A DNA stretch of 64,000 nt from Gemmobacter megaterium. GTDB lineage: Bacteria; Pseudomonadota; Alphaproteobacteria; Rhodobacterales; Rhodobacteraceae. Below, in pieces: positions 53,539-61,260 of this stretch. The DNA lies in assembly GCF_900156815.1 (NCBI RefSeq), contig NZ_FTOT01000005.1:62001-126000 (forward strand), in the 5' to 3' direction. The notes beneath the pieces are model-generated. The model worked only from the letters and a program-made list of their open reading frames with translations. It was not told where the DNA came from and did no database searches. Position 1 is the stretch's first letter. Each line of letters opens with the position of its first letter. A program made the translations under genes and the position numbers.

Positions 53539-54353
53539 GCGTCCTCCTGCCCCGCACGTTGCCGGATTTGCCGGGCGCGGGCGATCACCGGGGCATCCAC
53601 CATGGCCCCCTCCACCGTCAAGGCGGCATCGCCCGAGGCCGCAGCCGCCAGAACACGCCCGGCCCAGTCCAGTTCCGCCGCTGTCGGGGCAAACCCTGCG
53701 CGCGCCGGGGCAACCTGCGCCGGATGGATCAACAGCTTGCCGCCAAAGCCCATCTCGACCGCATGGGCACAATCGGTGGCCATCGCCTGCGCGTCCCGAA
53801 TGGCCGTTGTCACACCGTCGATCGGCGCGGGCCGCCCTGCCAGCCGCGAGGCCAGAACAAGGCGCGCACGCGCCATCAACAGCGACTCGCGCGTGTGGCC
53901 CATGGCCAGATCGGCCGCATAATCTATGGACCCGAATGCAAGGCGCATGGCCGCCTCTGCCAGCGCCTCGGCCCTGTGAAGGCCAAGGGCGGATTCCACC
54001 AATGCGATGACCGGCTTGCCTGTCACCTCTGCAACGCGCAGCACATCCTGCGGCGCCTCGGCCTTGGGCAGCAGGATCGCGCACAGCGGCAGGTCGCGCA
54101 TCGCGGCCAGATCGTCCCTGTGCCAGTCCGTGCCTGCGGCATTGATGCGGACCAACAGAGGCACATGCGGCGGCATGGCCGCTATCGCATCGGCCAGCCC
54201 GGCCCGCGCACCGGCCTTGGACTGTGGGGCGACCGCATCCTCAAGATCGAGGATCACCGCATCAGGGCCAGCCGCCTGCGCCTTGCCGAACCGTTCGGGC
54301 CGGTCTCCGGGCACGAACAGCGGCAGCATGATCGTGGCAATATCCTGTGACAT
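53535..54353 (-). CDS. ccl: Citramalyl-CoA lyase-like (HpcH/HpaI, CitE) protein
   Basis: A 272-residue CitE-like TIM barrel. Typical blocks are LFVPGDRPERFGKA, VILDLEDAVAPQSKAGAR, LVRINAAGTDWHRDDL, ILLPKAEAP, ALVESALGL and MRLAFGSIDYAADLAMG. Ccl splits citramalyl-CoA into acetyl-CoA and pyruvate. Start ATG 54353 (MSQDIATIML) is chosen because it aligns with the family; an upstream codon extension is possible. It is first gene of the minus operon and diverges from the CoA-transferase gene. Confidence 0.82.
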   Translation of the reverse strand: MSQDIATIMLPLFVPGDRPERFGKAQAAGPDAVILDLEDAVAPQSKAGARAGLADAIAAMPPHVPLLVRINAAGTDWHRDDLAAMRDLPLCAILLPKAEAPQDVLRVAEVTGKPVIALVESALGLHRAEALAEAAMRLAFGSIDYAADLAMGHTRESLLMARARLVLASRLAGRPAPIDGVTTAIRDAQAMATDCAHAVEMGFGGKLLIHPAQVAPARAGFAPTAAELDWAGRVLAAAASGDAALTVEGAMVDAPVIARARQIRQRAGQEDA

Positions 54354-54427
54354 CCGATCCGGTCCGATCTGTTTGGGCCACAATGAAAGCCGCAGGGCGA
54401 TAATGGAAATATATCTTTGTTGCCGTA

Positions 54428-54448
54428 GCTATACCCATAGGCGATAGC
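54428..54448. promoter_or_regulatory. LysR-type box GCTAT-N11-ATAGC
   Basis: This is a perfect 5-bp dyad with an 11-bp spacer (T-N11-A rule) in the 211-bp gap between the divergent ccl and ict genes. It is probably one of two binding sites of the LysR regulator encoded at 56472, centred 37 bp from the other. Confidence 0.7.
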
Positions 54449-54464
54449 CCGGCCCTGGATCGCG

Positions 54465-54485
54465 GCCATAGAATTGCGGTATGGC
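54465..54485. promoter_or_regulatory. LysR-type box GCCATA-N9-TATGGC
   Basis: This is a perfect 6-bp dyad, equivalent to GCCAT-N11-ATGGC. The core CCATA-N9-TATGG recurs at 57477-57495 and 61154-61172, each time upstream of a transcription unit in this region. Confidence 0.78.
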
Positions 54486-54564
54486 GCCCCCAGAAACCTG
54501 TTATTTGAAGTGATGCCCCCTTTGGGCAATCCTCGCCGGCAAGCGAACCAAAGGAAGGCGGCCA

Positions 54565-55698
54565 ATGCGATCGAAGGATCTGGAGGGCATTCTGGTGGTG
54601 TCCGTCGAACAGGCGGTCGCCGCGCCCTATCTCTCGTCCCGCTTGGCCGAAGCCGGGGCCAGGGTGATCAAGATCGAGCGGCCCGAAGGCGACTTCGCCC
54701 GCGGCTATGACCGGCTGGTCCATGGTGAAAGCGCCTATTTCGTATGGTTGAACCGGGGCAAGGAATCCGTCTGCCTGGACCTGCGCGAGGCCGCTGCCCG
54801 CGATGTGCTGCACGCCATGATCGCCAGGGCCGATGTGTTCATCCAGAACCTTGCCCCCGGTGCCATCGACCGGCTGGGCTTTGCCCCCGCTGACTTGCGG
54901 GCGGCCCATCCCCGGCTGATCACGGTGTCGATTTCCGGCTATGGCGACGAGGGGCCGTTTCGGCATCTCAAGGCCTATGACCTTCTGGTGCAGGCGGAAA
55001 CCGGGTTGTCGTCCATCACCGGAACCCCCGAAGGCATGGCGCGCGTAGGCGTGTCGGTCTGCGACATCTCGGCCGGGATGACAGCGCATCAGGCAGTGCT
55101 GCAAGCGTTGTTCGCCCGCGAACGGACCGGCGAGGGGCGGCACATCGCGGTGTCGCTGTTCCACGCGCTGGCCGACTGGATGAACGTGCCCTATCTGCAA
55201 TATGTGTATGGCGGCAAGGCCGCCCCGCGCAGTGGCCTGCTGCACCCGACCATCGCCCCCTACGGCGCCTATACCTGCGGTGATGGCAAGGCGGTGCTGT
55301 TTTCCATCCAGAGCGAACGGGAATGGCACCAGTTCTGCACGCAGGTCCTGTCGCAACCCGATCTGCCGGCCGACGCGCGGTTCCGCGACAACACCGCCCG
55401 TGTCGCCAACCGACCGGAGCTGGACAGGATCATCGCCGCAGCGTTTCAGACCCAGACGCGCGAAGTGATGGCCGACCGGCTGGAGGCGGCCCGGATCGCC
55501 TATGGCCGGGTCTCCTCGCTGGAGGATCTGGCGCGGCACCCCCAGATCCGACTGGTCGAGGTGGCAACGCCCAGCGGCCCCGTCACCATGCTGGCGCCGG
55601 GTGTGCTGGTGGATGGCGCGCAGGCAGAGCTGGGCCCCGTGCCGGATCTTGGCGCGCATACGGCCGCCGTGATGGCAGAGTTCGCCCCCCGGACATGA
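54565..55698 (+). CDS. ict: Class III (CaiB/BaiF) CoA-transferase, itaconate-type
   Basis: A 377-residue family III CoA-transferase. N-terminal VSVEQAVAAPYLSSRLAEAGARVIKIE, LDLREAAARDV and FIQNLAPGAIDRLGF are typical; the catalytic aspartate is Asp139 in HLKAYDLLVQAETG. It transfers CoA, often from succinyl-CoA, to a dicarboxylate. With ich- and ccl-type genes next door, itaconate (or mesaconate) is the expected acceptor. ATG 54565 follows AAAGGAAGGCGGCCA. Confidence 0.82.
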   Translation: MRSKDLEGILVVSVEQAVAAPYLSSRLAEAGARVIKIERPEGDFARGYDRLVHGESAYFVWLNRGKESVCLDLREAAARDVLHAMIARADVFIQNLAPGAIDRLGFAPADLRAAHPRLITVSISGYGDEGPFRHLKAYDLLVQAETGLSSITGTPEGMARVGVSVCDISAGMTAHQAVLQALFARERTGEGRHIAVSLFHALADWMNVPYLQYVYGGKAAPRSGLLHPTIAPYGAYTCGDGKAVLFSIQSEREWHQFCTQVLSQPDLPADARFRDNTARVANRPELDRIIAAAFQTQTREVMADRLEAARIAYGRVSSLEDLARHPQIRLVEVATPSGPVTMLAPGVLVDGAQAELGPVPDLGAHTAAVMAEFAPRT

Positions 55699-56408
55699 CC
55701 TCCACCGCGCCCGCCTGCGCCCGCATGGTGGCGACCGAGACCAATACCCTGCTTGCCGCGACGTTTGACCCGGCCGGGGCGCGGCGCCTGCTGGATGTCG
55801 GCTGCGGCTATGGCGAAACCACCGCGCATTTGGCCGGGATCGGCTTCGATGTTCTGGGCATCGACCCCTCGCCTGCCGCGATCTCGCAGGCCCGGCTGCG
55901 CCATCCGGGCCTGCGCTTTGCCGTGGCATCTGCCGAGGATCTGCCCGACGACCTGGGCAGGTTCGACGGCGCGCTGTGCGTGAACGCGCTGCACCACGTC
56001 GCCCCGCAGGCGATGCAGCCCGCGCTGCGGCGCGTTCTGGCGCGGCTGGATCCGCCTGCGCCGCTTCTGGTGATCGAACCGCTGCCCGAAGGCAGCTTTT
56101 TCCATGCAATGCTGCCGGTCGAGGATGAGACGCATATCCGCGATCTTGCCGCCCGCGCCATTGCCGGCCTGGTGGATGATGGCGATGCCCGGCTGGTCGA
56201 TCTGCTGCGCTGGGACAGGATCAGCCTGTTTTCAGGGCTGGATGCCTTTCTGGATCGCCTCGTGGCGGTGGACCCCGACCGCGCCGCGACGCTGGACCGC
56301 AATCGTCCCGCCATCGAAGCGGCCTGGTCGCGCCATGCCCAGCCAACGGAGCACGGTTTCCGGCTGGTGCAGCCGATTGTTGGCTGGCATCTTGCCCCGC
56401 CAGGTTGA
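55695..56408 (+). CDS. SAM-dependent methyltransferase in C5 operon
   Basis: A 237-residue class I methyltransferase: motif I LLDVGCGYGETTAHLAGIGF, acidic GIDPSPAAISQARLR, motif IV FDGALCVNALHHV. Its ATG overlaps the CoA-transferase stop, so it is coupled to it. Trans-aconitate methyltransferase, which also accepts related unsaturated acids, belongs to the same broad family, so methylation of a toxic dicarboxylate is a possibility, not established here. It is followed by the LysR gene 63 bp later. Confidence 0.82.
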   Translation: MTSTAPACARMVATETNTLLAATFDPAGARRLLDVGCGYGETTAHLAGIGFDVLGIDPSPAAISQARLRHPGLRFAVASAEDLPDDLGRFDGALCVNALHHVAPQAMQPALRRVLARLDPPAPLLVIEPLPEGSFFHAMLPVEDETHIRDLAARAIAGLVDDGDARLVDLLRWDRISLFSGLDAFLDRLVAVDPDRAATLDRNRPAIEAAWSRHAQPTEHGFRLVQPIVGWHLAPPG

Positions 56409-56471
56409 AGCCTGCTTGCAACGACACCCTGCAACGGCAAACATGCCGCCAGGTCTGCGCCGGGAGGGGCC

Positions 56472-57446
56472 ATGGACGTTCGCCAGATGCGCTATTTCGT
56501 TGCCATTGTCGAACAGGGCTCGTTCTCGCGCGCTGCCGCGCATCTGCATGTGGCCCAGCCTGCCCTGTCGCTGCATGTCCGCAACATGGAGCAGGATCTG
56601 GGAACGGCGCTGCTGTTCCGCAGCCCCAAGGGCGTTGTACCGACCGAGGCAGGCGCCATCCTGCTGCGCCATGCCCGCGTGATCCTGGATCAGTTCACCA
56701 TCGCCGAAGAGGAAATCCGCGGCCACGAAAGCGAACCGGCAGGCGAGGTGCGCCTTGGCCTGCCCGGCACCATTTCCGAAATCCTTTCGGTGCCGCTGAT
56801 CACCGCCGTGCACCAGCGATACCCGAAAATCCGCCTGCGCATCGCCGAAGCGATGAGTGGGTTCGTACTGGAATGGATGCGCGCGGCGCGCATTGATCTG
56901 GCCGTCGTCTACCGCGAGATCTCGGACGAAGGCTTGGCGACAACCCATCTGCTTGACGAGGAGCTGGTGTTCTTTGGCCCCACCGGCGCGGGTGCCATGG
57001 CCGACCTGCCCGATCCCGGCGAATGCCTGCCGCTGGAACGGATCGCCTCGATCCCCCTGGTTGTCCCCGGCGAGGCGCACGGCCTGCGCGAATTGCTCGA
57101 TCAGCAAGCGCGGAATTCGGGCATCCCCCTGACCATCGGCATGGAGGTGGACGCCTATTCCAACATCAAGGAACTGGTCGCAGGCGGATTTGGCCATTCC
57201 ATCCTGCCCCTGAATGCCATCCGCCGCGAGACCGCAGCCGGGCGCCTGCGCTATTGGCATCTTTCCGCGCCGATGATCCGCCGTCCTGTCCACCTGGCCT
57301 CGTCCGTGGAACGCCCCATGACCAATGCGACCAAGGCGGTGCTGATGCTTGTGCAAGAGGTGCTGCGCGATCTGGTGCATAACGACGGCTGGCTGGGCGC
57401 AACCCTGCATCTGCCCGACCAGCCCCCGCCCAAGGAGCGGCGCTGA
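56472..57446 (+). CDS. LysR-type regulator of the C5/itaconate cluster
   Basis: A 324-residue LTTR. The winged HTH is at the N-terminus (MDVRQMRYFVAIVEQGSFSR, HLHVAQPALSLHVRNMEQDLG). The substrate domain includes VRLGLPGTISEILSVPLITAV, SIPLVVPGEAHGLRELLD, and GFGHSILPLNAI. It is the last gene of the ict operon. Boxes of the LTTR T-N11-A type occur upstream of ict/ccl, the aldehyde dehydrogenase and the ABC transporter. It is a functional counterpart of RipR (PA0877) in Pseudomonas by context. Confidence 0.88.
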   Translation: MDVRQMRYFVAIVEQGSFSRAAAHLHVAQPALSLHVRNMEQDLGTALLFRSPKGVVPTEAGAILLRHARVILDQFTIAEEEIRGHESEPAGEVRLGLPGTISEILSVPLITAVHQRYPKIRLRIAEAMSGFVLEWMRAARIDLAVVYREISDEGLATTHLLDEELVFFGPTGAGAMADLPDPGECLPLERIASIPLVVPGEAHGLRELLDQQARNSGIPLTIGMEVDAYSNIKELVAGGFGHSILPLNAIRRETAAGRLRYWHLSAPMIRRPVHLASSVERPMTNATKAVLMLVQEVLRDLVHNDGWLGATLHLPDQPPPKERR

Positions 57447-57476
57447 TATAAGGAATTCGACCCGCGCGGCGCCCGG

Positions 57477-57495
57477 CCATATCGCGCCGCTATGG
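57477..57495. promoter_or_regulatory. LysR-type box CCATA-N9-TATGG before aldehyde dehydrogenase
   Basis: CCATA-tcgcgccgc-TATGG has the same arms and spacing as the box at 54466-54484. It lies in the 208-bp gap between the LysR gene and the aldehyde dehydrogenase, centred about 169 bp before the start codon. Confidence 0.72.
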
Positions 57496-57654
57496 GGGCG
57501 AGCGTATTTCTGAATTTGCCATTCCGACACCCCGGTCCGCACTATGCCCCATCAGCGGTGATGCCGCCGGGACAAGGGCGATCCGCCAGTCGCGCCATCG
57601 GTGCGGCCTGTCCCGTGGCCCCTGCCGCATCCGCAATCGCAAAGGGACGTCCAT

Positions 57655-59130
57655 ATGAGCCTTGATTATCCCCGCAGCGCCCCAGTGCTGGGCGCACAGG
57701 GGTGCTTCATCAACAACCGCTGGGAACCCGCCGCCTCGGGGCGCGCGATCCCGGTGGTCGCCCCGGCCGAAGGCGTGGTGTTCGCCGAAATCGCCGCCGG
57801 GGGGGCCGAGGATGTGGCCCGCGCCGTCGCCGCCGCCCGTGCCGCGTTCGAGACTGGCCCATGGTCGCGCCTGACCGCCACCGAACGCGGGCGCCTGCTG
57901 ACACGGCTGGGGGCGCTGATCCTTGAAAACTTCGACGAACTCGCCGCGCTGGAGGCGCGCGATTGCGGCAAGCCGATGAAAACCGCCCGCGCCGATATCG
58001 AGGCTGCGGCGCGGTATTTCGAATTCTACGGCGGCGCCGCCGACAAGGTGCATGGCGAACAGATCCCGTTCCTGAACGGCTATTACGTCACCGGCGAGCG
58101 CGAGCCGCTGGGGGTGACGGGGCATATCATCCCGTGGAACTATCCCGCCCAGATGATCGGGCGCACGCTTGGGCCCGCGCTGGCCATGGGCAATGCCACT
58201 GTGCTGAAACCCGCCGAAGATGCCTGCCTGACGCCCCTGCGCATTGCCGAACTGGCGGCAGAGGCCGGGTTCCCGCCGGGTGCGATCAACGTGATCCCCG
58301 GTCTGGGGGCCGAGGCGGGGGCGGCGCTGTCCGAACATCCGGGCATCGACTTCCTGGCCTTTACCGGCTCGCCCCAGGTGGGCGTGATGGTCCAGCAGGC
58401 AGCGGCGTGCAACCATATCGGCTGTGTGCTGGAACTGGGCGGCAAAAGCCCGCAGATCGTGTTCGACGATGCCGATCTGGATGCGGCGGTGCCGGTGATC
58501 GTGGCCGCGATCATCCAGAACGCTGGCCAGACCTGTTCGGCAGGCGCGCGCCTTCTGGTGCAGCGTTCGGCCTGGGACCGGGTGATCCCGCGCGTTGCCG
58601 AACGCTTTGCCGCGTTGCGGGCCGGCCTGCCCGAGACCAACCCCGATCTTGGCCCGATCATCAGTGAACGCCAGCAGCGCCGCGTGCTGTCCTTTCTCGA
58701 TCAGGCGGCCGCCGATGGCGTGCCGGTCATCGCCCAGGGCGCGCGCGCGGCGGATGCCCCCGAAGGCGGATTCTACGTTCCCCCGACAGTGTTCGGCCCG
58801 GTGCCGCGCGACAATGCGCTGGCCTGCGACGAGGTGTTCGGCCCCGTGCTGGCCGCCATTCCGTTCGAGGACGAGGCCGATGCGATCCAGTTGGCCAATG
58901 CCACCGACTATGGCCTTGTCGCCGGGGTCTGGACCACCAACACCAGCCGCGCGGTCCGCGTGGCGCGCAAGGTGCGGGCCGGACAGGTCTATATCAACGC
59001 CTATGGCGCGGGCGGGGGCATCGAGCTTCCCTTCGGCGGCGTCAAGAAATCCGGCCATGGCCGGGAAAAGGGCTTCGAGGCGCTGTACGAATTCTCGGCG
59101 CTGAAAACCATCGTCATCAAACACGACTGA
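57655..59130 (+). CDS. NAD(P)-dependent aldehyde dehydrogenase
   Basis: A 491-residue ALDH-superfamily enzyme. Motifs: GHIIPWNYPAQMIGRTLGPALAMGN, catalytic Glu in LELGGKSPQIVF, catalytic Cys in NAGQTCSAGARLLV, and C-terminal LPFGGVKKSGHGREKG. It oxidises an aldehyde to a carboxylate and resembles betaine/phenylacetaldehyde-type members; substrate not fixed. ATG 57655 (MSLDYPRSAP) fits the family. It heads ALDH-SDR-ADH. Confidence 0.9.
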   Translation: MSLDYPRSAPVLGAQGCFINNRWEPAASGRAIPVVAPAEGVVFAEIAAGGAEDVARAVAAARAAFETGPWSRLTATERGRLLTRLGALILENFDELAALEARDCGKPMKTARADIEAAARYFEFYGGAADKVHGEQIPFLNGYYVTGEREPLGVTGHIIPWNYPAQMIGRTLGPALAMGNATVLKPAEDACLTPLRIAELAAEAGFPPGAINVIPGLGAEAGAALSEHPGIDFLAFTGSPQVGVMVQQAAACNHIGCVLELGGKSPQIVFDDADLDAAVPVIVAAIIQNAGQTCSAGARLLVQRSAWDRVIPRVAERFAALRAGLPETNPDLGPIISERQQRRVLSFLDQAAADGVPVIAQGARAADAPEGGFYVPPTVFGPVPRDNALACDEVFGPVLAAIPFEDEADAIQLANATDYGLVAGVWTTNTSRAVRVARKVRAGQVYINAYGAGGGIELPFGGVKKSGHGREKGFEALYEFSALKTIVIKHD

Positions 59131-59138
59131 GGCAGACC

Positions 59139-59903
59139 ATGACCACAACCAAGGGCCGCATGGACGGCAAGATCGCCATCGTGACCGGCGCAGGCGGCGG
59201 CTTTGGCGAAGGTATCGCCAAGCTGTTCGCGGCAGAGGGCGCGCGCGTCGGCGTGCTGGATCTGCGCGCCGATGCCGCCGAACGGGTGGCCGCCGAAATC
59301 GGCGCCAATGCCGTGGCGCTGGCCGCCGATGTCACCTCGCGCCCCCAGATGGAGGCGGCGGTGGCCAAGGTGTCCGAGACCTTTGGCGCGCCGAATGTGC
59401 TGGTGAACAACGCGGGCTGGACCCACCGCAACAAACCCATGCTGGAGGTGACAGAGGACGAATTCGACCGCGTCTATGCGATCAACGTCAAGTCGATCTA
59501 CATCGCCAGCCAGATCATCGTGCCCATCATGCGCGGGCTTGGCGGCGGGGCGATCGTCAACATCGGGTCGGTGGCAGGCATCCGGCCCCGGCCGGGTCTG
59601 ACCTGGTACAACTCCACCAAGGGCGCGGTGAACATCATGTCGCAATCCATGGCGGTCGAACTGGCGCCCGACAACATCCGCGTCAACGCCATCTGCCCGG
59701 TGATGGGCGAAACCGGGTTGCTGGAGGCGTTCATGGGCGTGCCCGATACACCTGAAAACCGCGCCCGCTTTGTCGCCACCATCCCCATGGGCCGGATGTC
59801 GCGGCCCGAGGATATCGCGCGCGCCACGCTCTATCTGGCGTCGGATGATGCCGAATTCATCACCGGGGTCTTGTTCCCGGTCGATGGCGGACGCACCATC
59901 TGA
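59139..59903 (+). CDS. Short-chain dehydrogenase/reductase
   Basis: A 254-residue classical SDR: cofactor motif VTGAGGGFGEGIAKLF, LVNNAGW, catalytic Ser in INIGSVAGIRP, and Tyr-x3-Lys as YNSTKGAVN, ending with FITGVLFPVDGGRTI. It probably oxidises an alcohol or reduces a ketone in the pathway of its neighbours. It lies 8 bp after the aldehyde dehydrogenase gene. Confidence 0.9.
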   Translation: MTTTKGRMDGKIAIVTGAGGGFGEGIAKLFAAEGARVGVLDLRADAAERVAAEIGANAVALAADVTSRPQMEAAVAKVSETFGAPNVLVNNAGWTHRNKPMLEVTEDEFDRVYAINVKSIYIASQIIVPIMRGLGGGAIVNIGSVAGIRPRPGLTWYNSTKGAVNIMSQSMAVELAPDNIRVNAICPVMGETGLLEAFMGVPDTPENRARFVATIPMGRMSRPEDIARATLYLASDDAEFITGVLFPVDGGRTI

Positions 59904-59932
59904 CCCGGACCCGCAAGGGAGGAGGAGACCCC

Positions 59933-61075
59933 ATGAAGACCCGCGCCGCCATCCTGAAACATTCGCCGGTTTCGGCCCCCTTTGCCGAAACCCGCCCCCT
60001 GTCGATCGAGGAGGTGGACCTGGACCCGCCCGGCCCCGAAGAGGTGCTGGTCAGGATCGGCGCGGCGGGGCTGTGCCATTCCGATCTGTCGGTGATCAAC
60101 GGCAACCGGCCGCGTCCCACGCCGATGGTGCTGGGCCACGAAGCGGCGGGCGAGGTGGTCGAGGTCGGCGCCGCGATCCGCGACCTGAAGCCGGGGGACC
60201 GGGTGGTCATGACCTTTCAGCCCAGTTGCGGCCAGTGCCTGCCCTGCGCCGAAGGCCGCGCCGCCCTGTGCATTCCGGGGGCCGAGGCGAATGGCAAGGG
60301 CGTGCTGATGTCGGGCGAAATCCGGCTGCACGACCATGACCATCACCACGAGATCTATCATCATTGCGGGGTGTCGGGCTTTGCCGAATATGCCGTGATC
60401 TCGCGCCATTCGCTGGTGAAGGTCGAGGCCGACGACATCCCGTTCTCGCATCTGGCGCTGTTCGGCTGCGCCGTACAGACCGGGGTGGGGGCGGTCCTGA
60501 ACACCTGCCGCGTGCAACCGGGGCAAAGCGTGGCCATCGTGGGCCTGGGCGGCGTGGGACTGGCGGCCTTGCTGGGCGCCGTGGCTGCCGGCGCGACAGA
60601 GATTGTGGCGGTGGATCTGTCCGAGGACAAGCTGGCCCATGCCCGCGATCTGGGGGCGACCCGCACCTACAATGCCGCAGAACCCGGCGTAATCGACAGG
60701 ATCCGGGCCGAAACCGGCGGCGGGGTGGATCATGCGGTGGAACTGGCCGGGGCGGTGCCGGCCTTTGAACTGGCCTACAAGATCACCCGCCGCGGTGGCC
60801 AGACGGTGACGGCGGGCCTTGCCTCGCCCACATCCGAATTCCGCATTCCGGCGGTGAACATCGTGGCGGATGAACGCACGGTCAAGGGCAGCTACATGGG
60901 TTCGTGCGTGCCGAAACGGGACATTCCCCGCTTCATCAACCTGTTCCGCGCGGGCAAATTGCCGGTGGACAGGCTGCTGACAGGTACGCTGACGCTGGAC
61001 CAGATCAACGAAGGCTTCGACAGGCTGGACCGGGGCGAGGCGATCCGGCAGGTGATCACCTTCGATCACGGCTAA
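59933..61075 (+). CDS. Zinc-dependent alcohol dehydrogenase
   Basis: A 380-residue medium-chain ADH. The catalytic zinc ligands are Cys in GLCHSDLSVI and His-Glu in LGHEAAGEVVEV. The structural zinc cysteines are in SCGQCLPCAEGRAALC. The nucleotide fold is VGLGGVGLAALLGAV. There is a histidine-rich loop HDHDHHHEIYHH near residue 140. With ALDH and SDR it forms an alcohol-to-acid oxidation module. GGGAGGAGGAGACCCC precedes the ATG. Confidence 0.92.
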   Translation: MKTRAAILKHSPVSAPFAETRPLSIEEVDLDPPGPEEVLVRIGAAGLCHSDLSVINGNRPRPTPMVLGHEAAGEVVEVGAAIRDLKPGDRVVMTFQPSCGQCLPCAEGRAALCIPGAEANGKGVLMSGEIRLHDHDHHHEIYHHCGVSGFAEYAVISRHSLVKVEADDIPFSHLALFGCAVQTGVGAVLNTCRVQPGQSVAIVGLGGVGLAALLGAVAAGATEIVAVDLSEDKLAHARDLGATRTYNAAEPGVIDRIRAETGGGVDHAVELAGAVPAFELAYKITRRGGQTVTAGLASPTSEFRIPAVNIVADERTVKGSYMGSCVPKRDIPRFINLFRAGKLPVDRLLTGTLTLDQINEGFDRLDRGEAIRQVITFDHG

Positions 61076-61107
61076 GCCCCGAGCATCCTGCGCCACTCCC
61101 CAACTGG

Positions 61108-61133
61108 CCGCGCCCGTCCTGGGCGCGGTTTTT
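61108..61133 (+). terminator. Intrinsic terminator after ADH
   Basis: CCGCGCCC-GTCCT-GGGCGCGG is a perfect 8-bp stem followed directly by TTTTT. It is 33 bp past the ADH stop. It separates the oxidation genes from the ABC transporter. Confidence 0.9.
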
Positions 61134-61153
61134 CTATGGCGCATCGGTCAATT

Positions 61154-61172
61154 CCATATCTTTTCCGTATGG
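61154..61172. promoter_or_regulatory. LysR-type box CCATA-N9-TATGG before ABC transporter
   Basis: CCATA-tcttttccg-TATGG is the third copy of the dyad, centred about 98 bp before the substrate-binding-protein start and just after the terminator. An extra TATGG half-site lies at 61135-61139. Confidence 0.78.
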
Positions 61173-61260
61173 CTGGCCTCTTAATTCTGTCTTTGCCTTA
61201 TCGTGTGCAATTCCTGAACCTGACTGCGGCCCGCAAGGGTCCGACACGGGAGGAAAAGCA

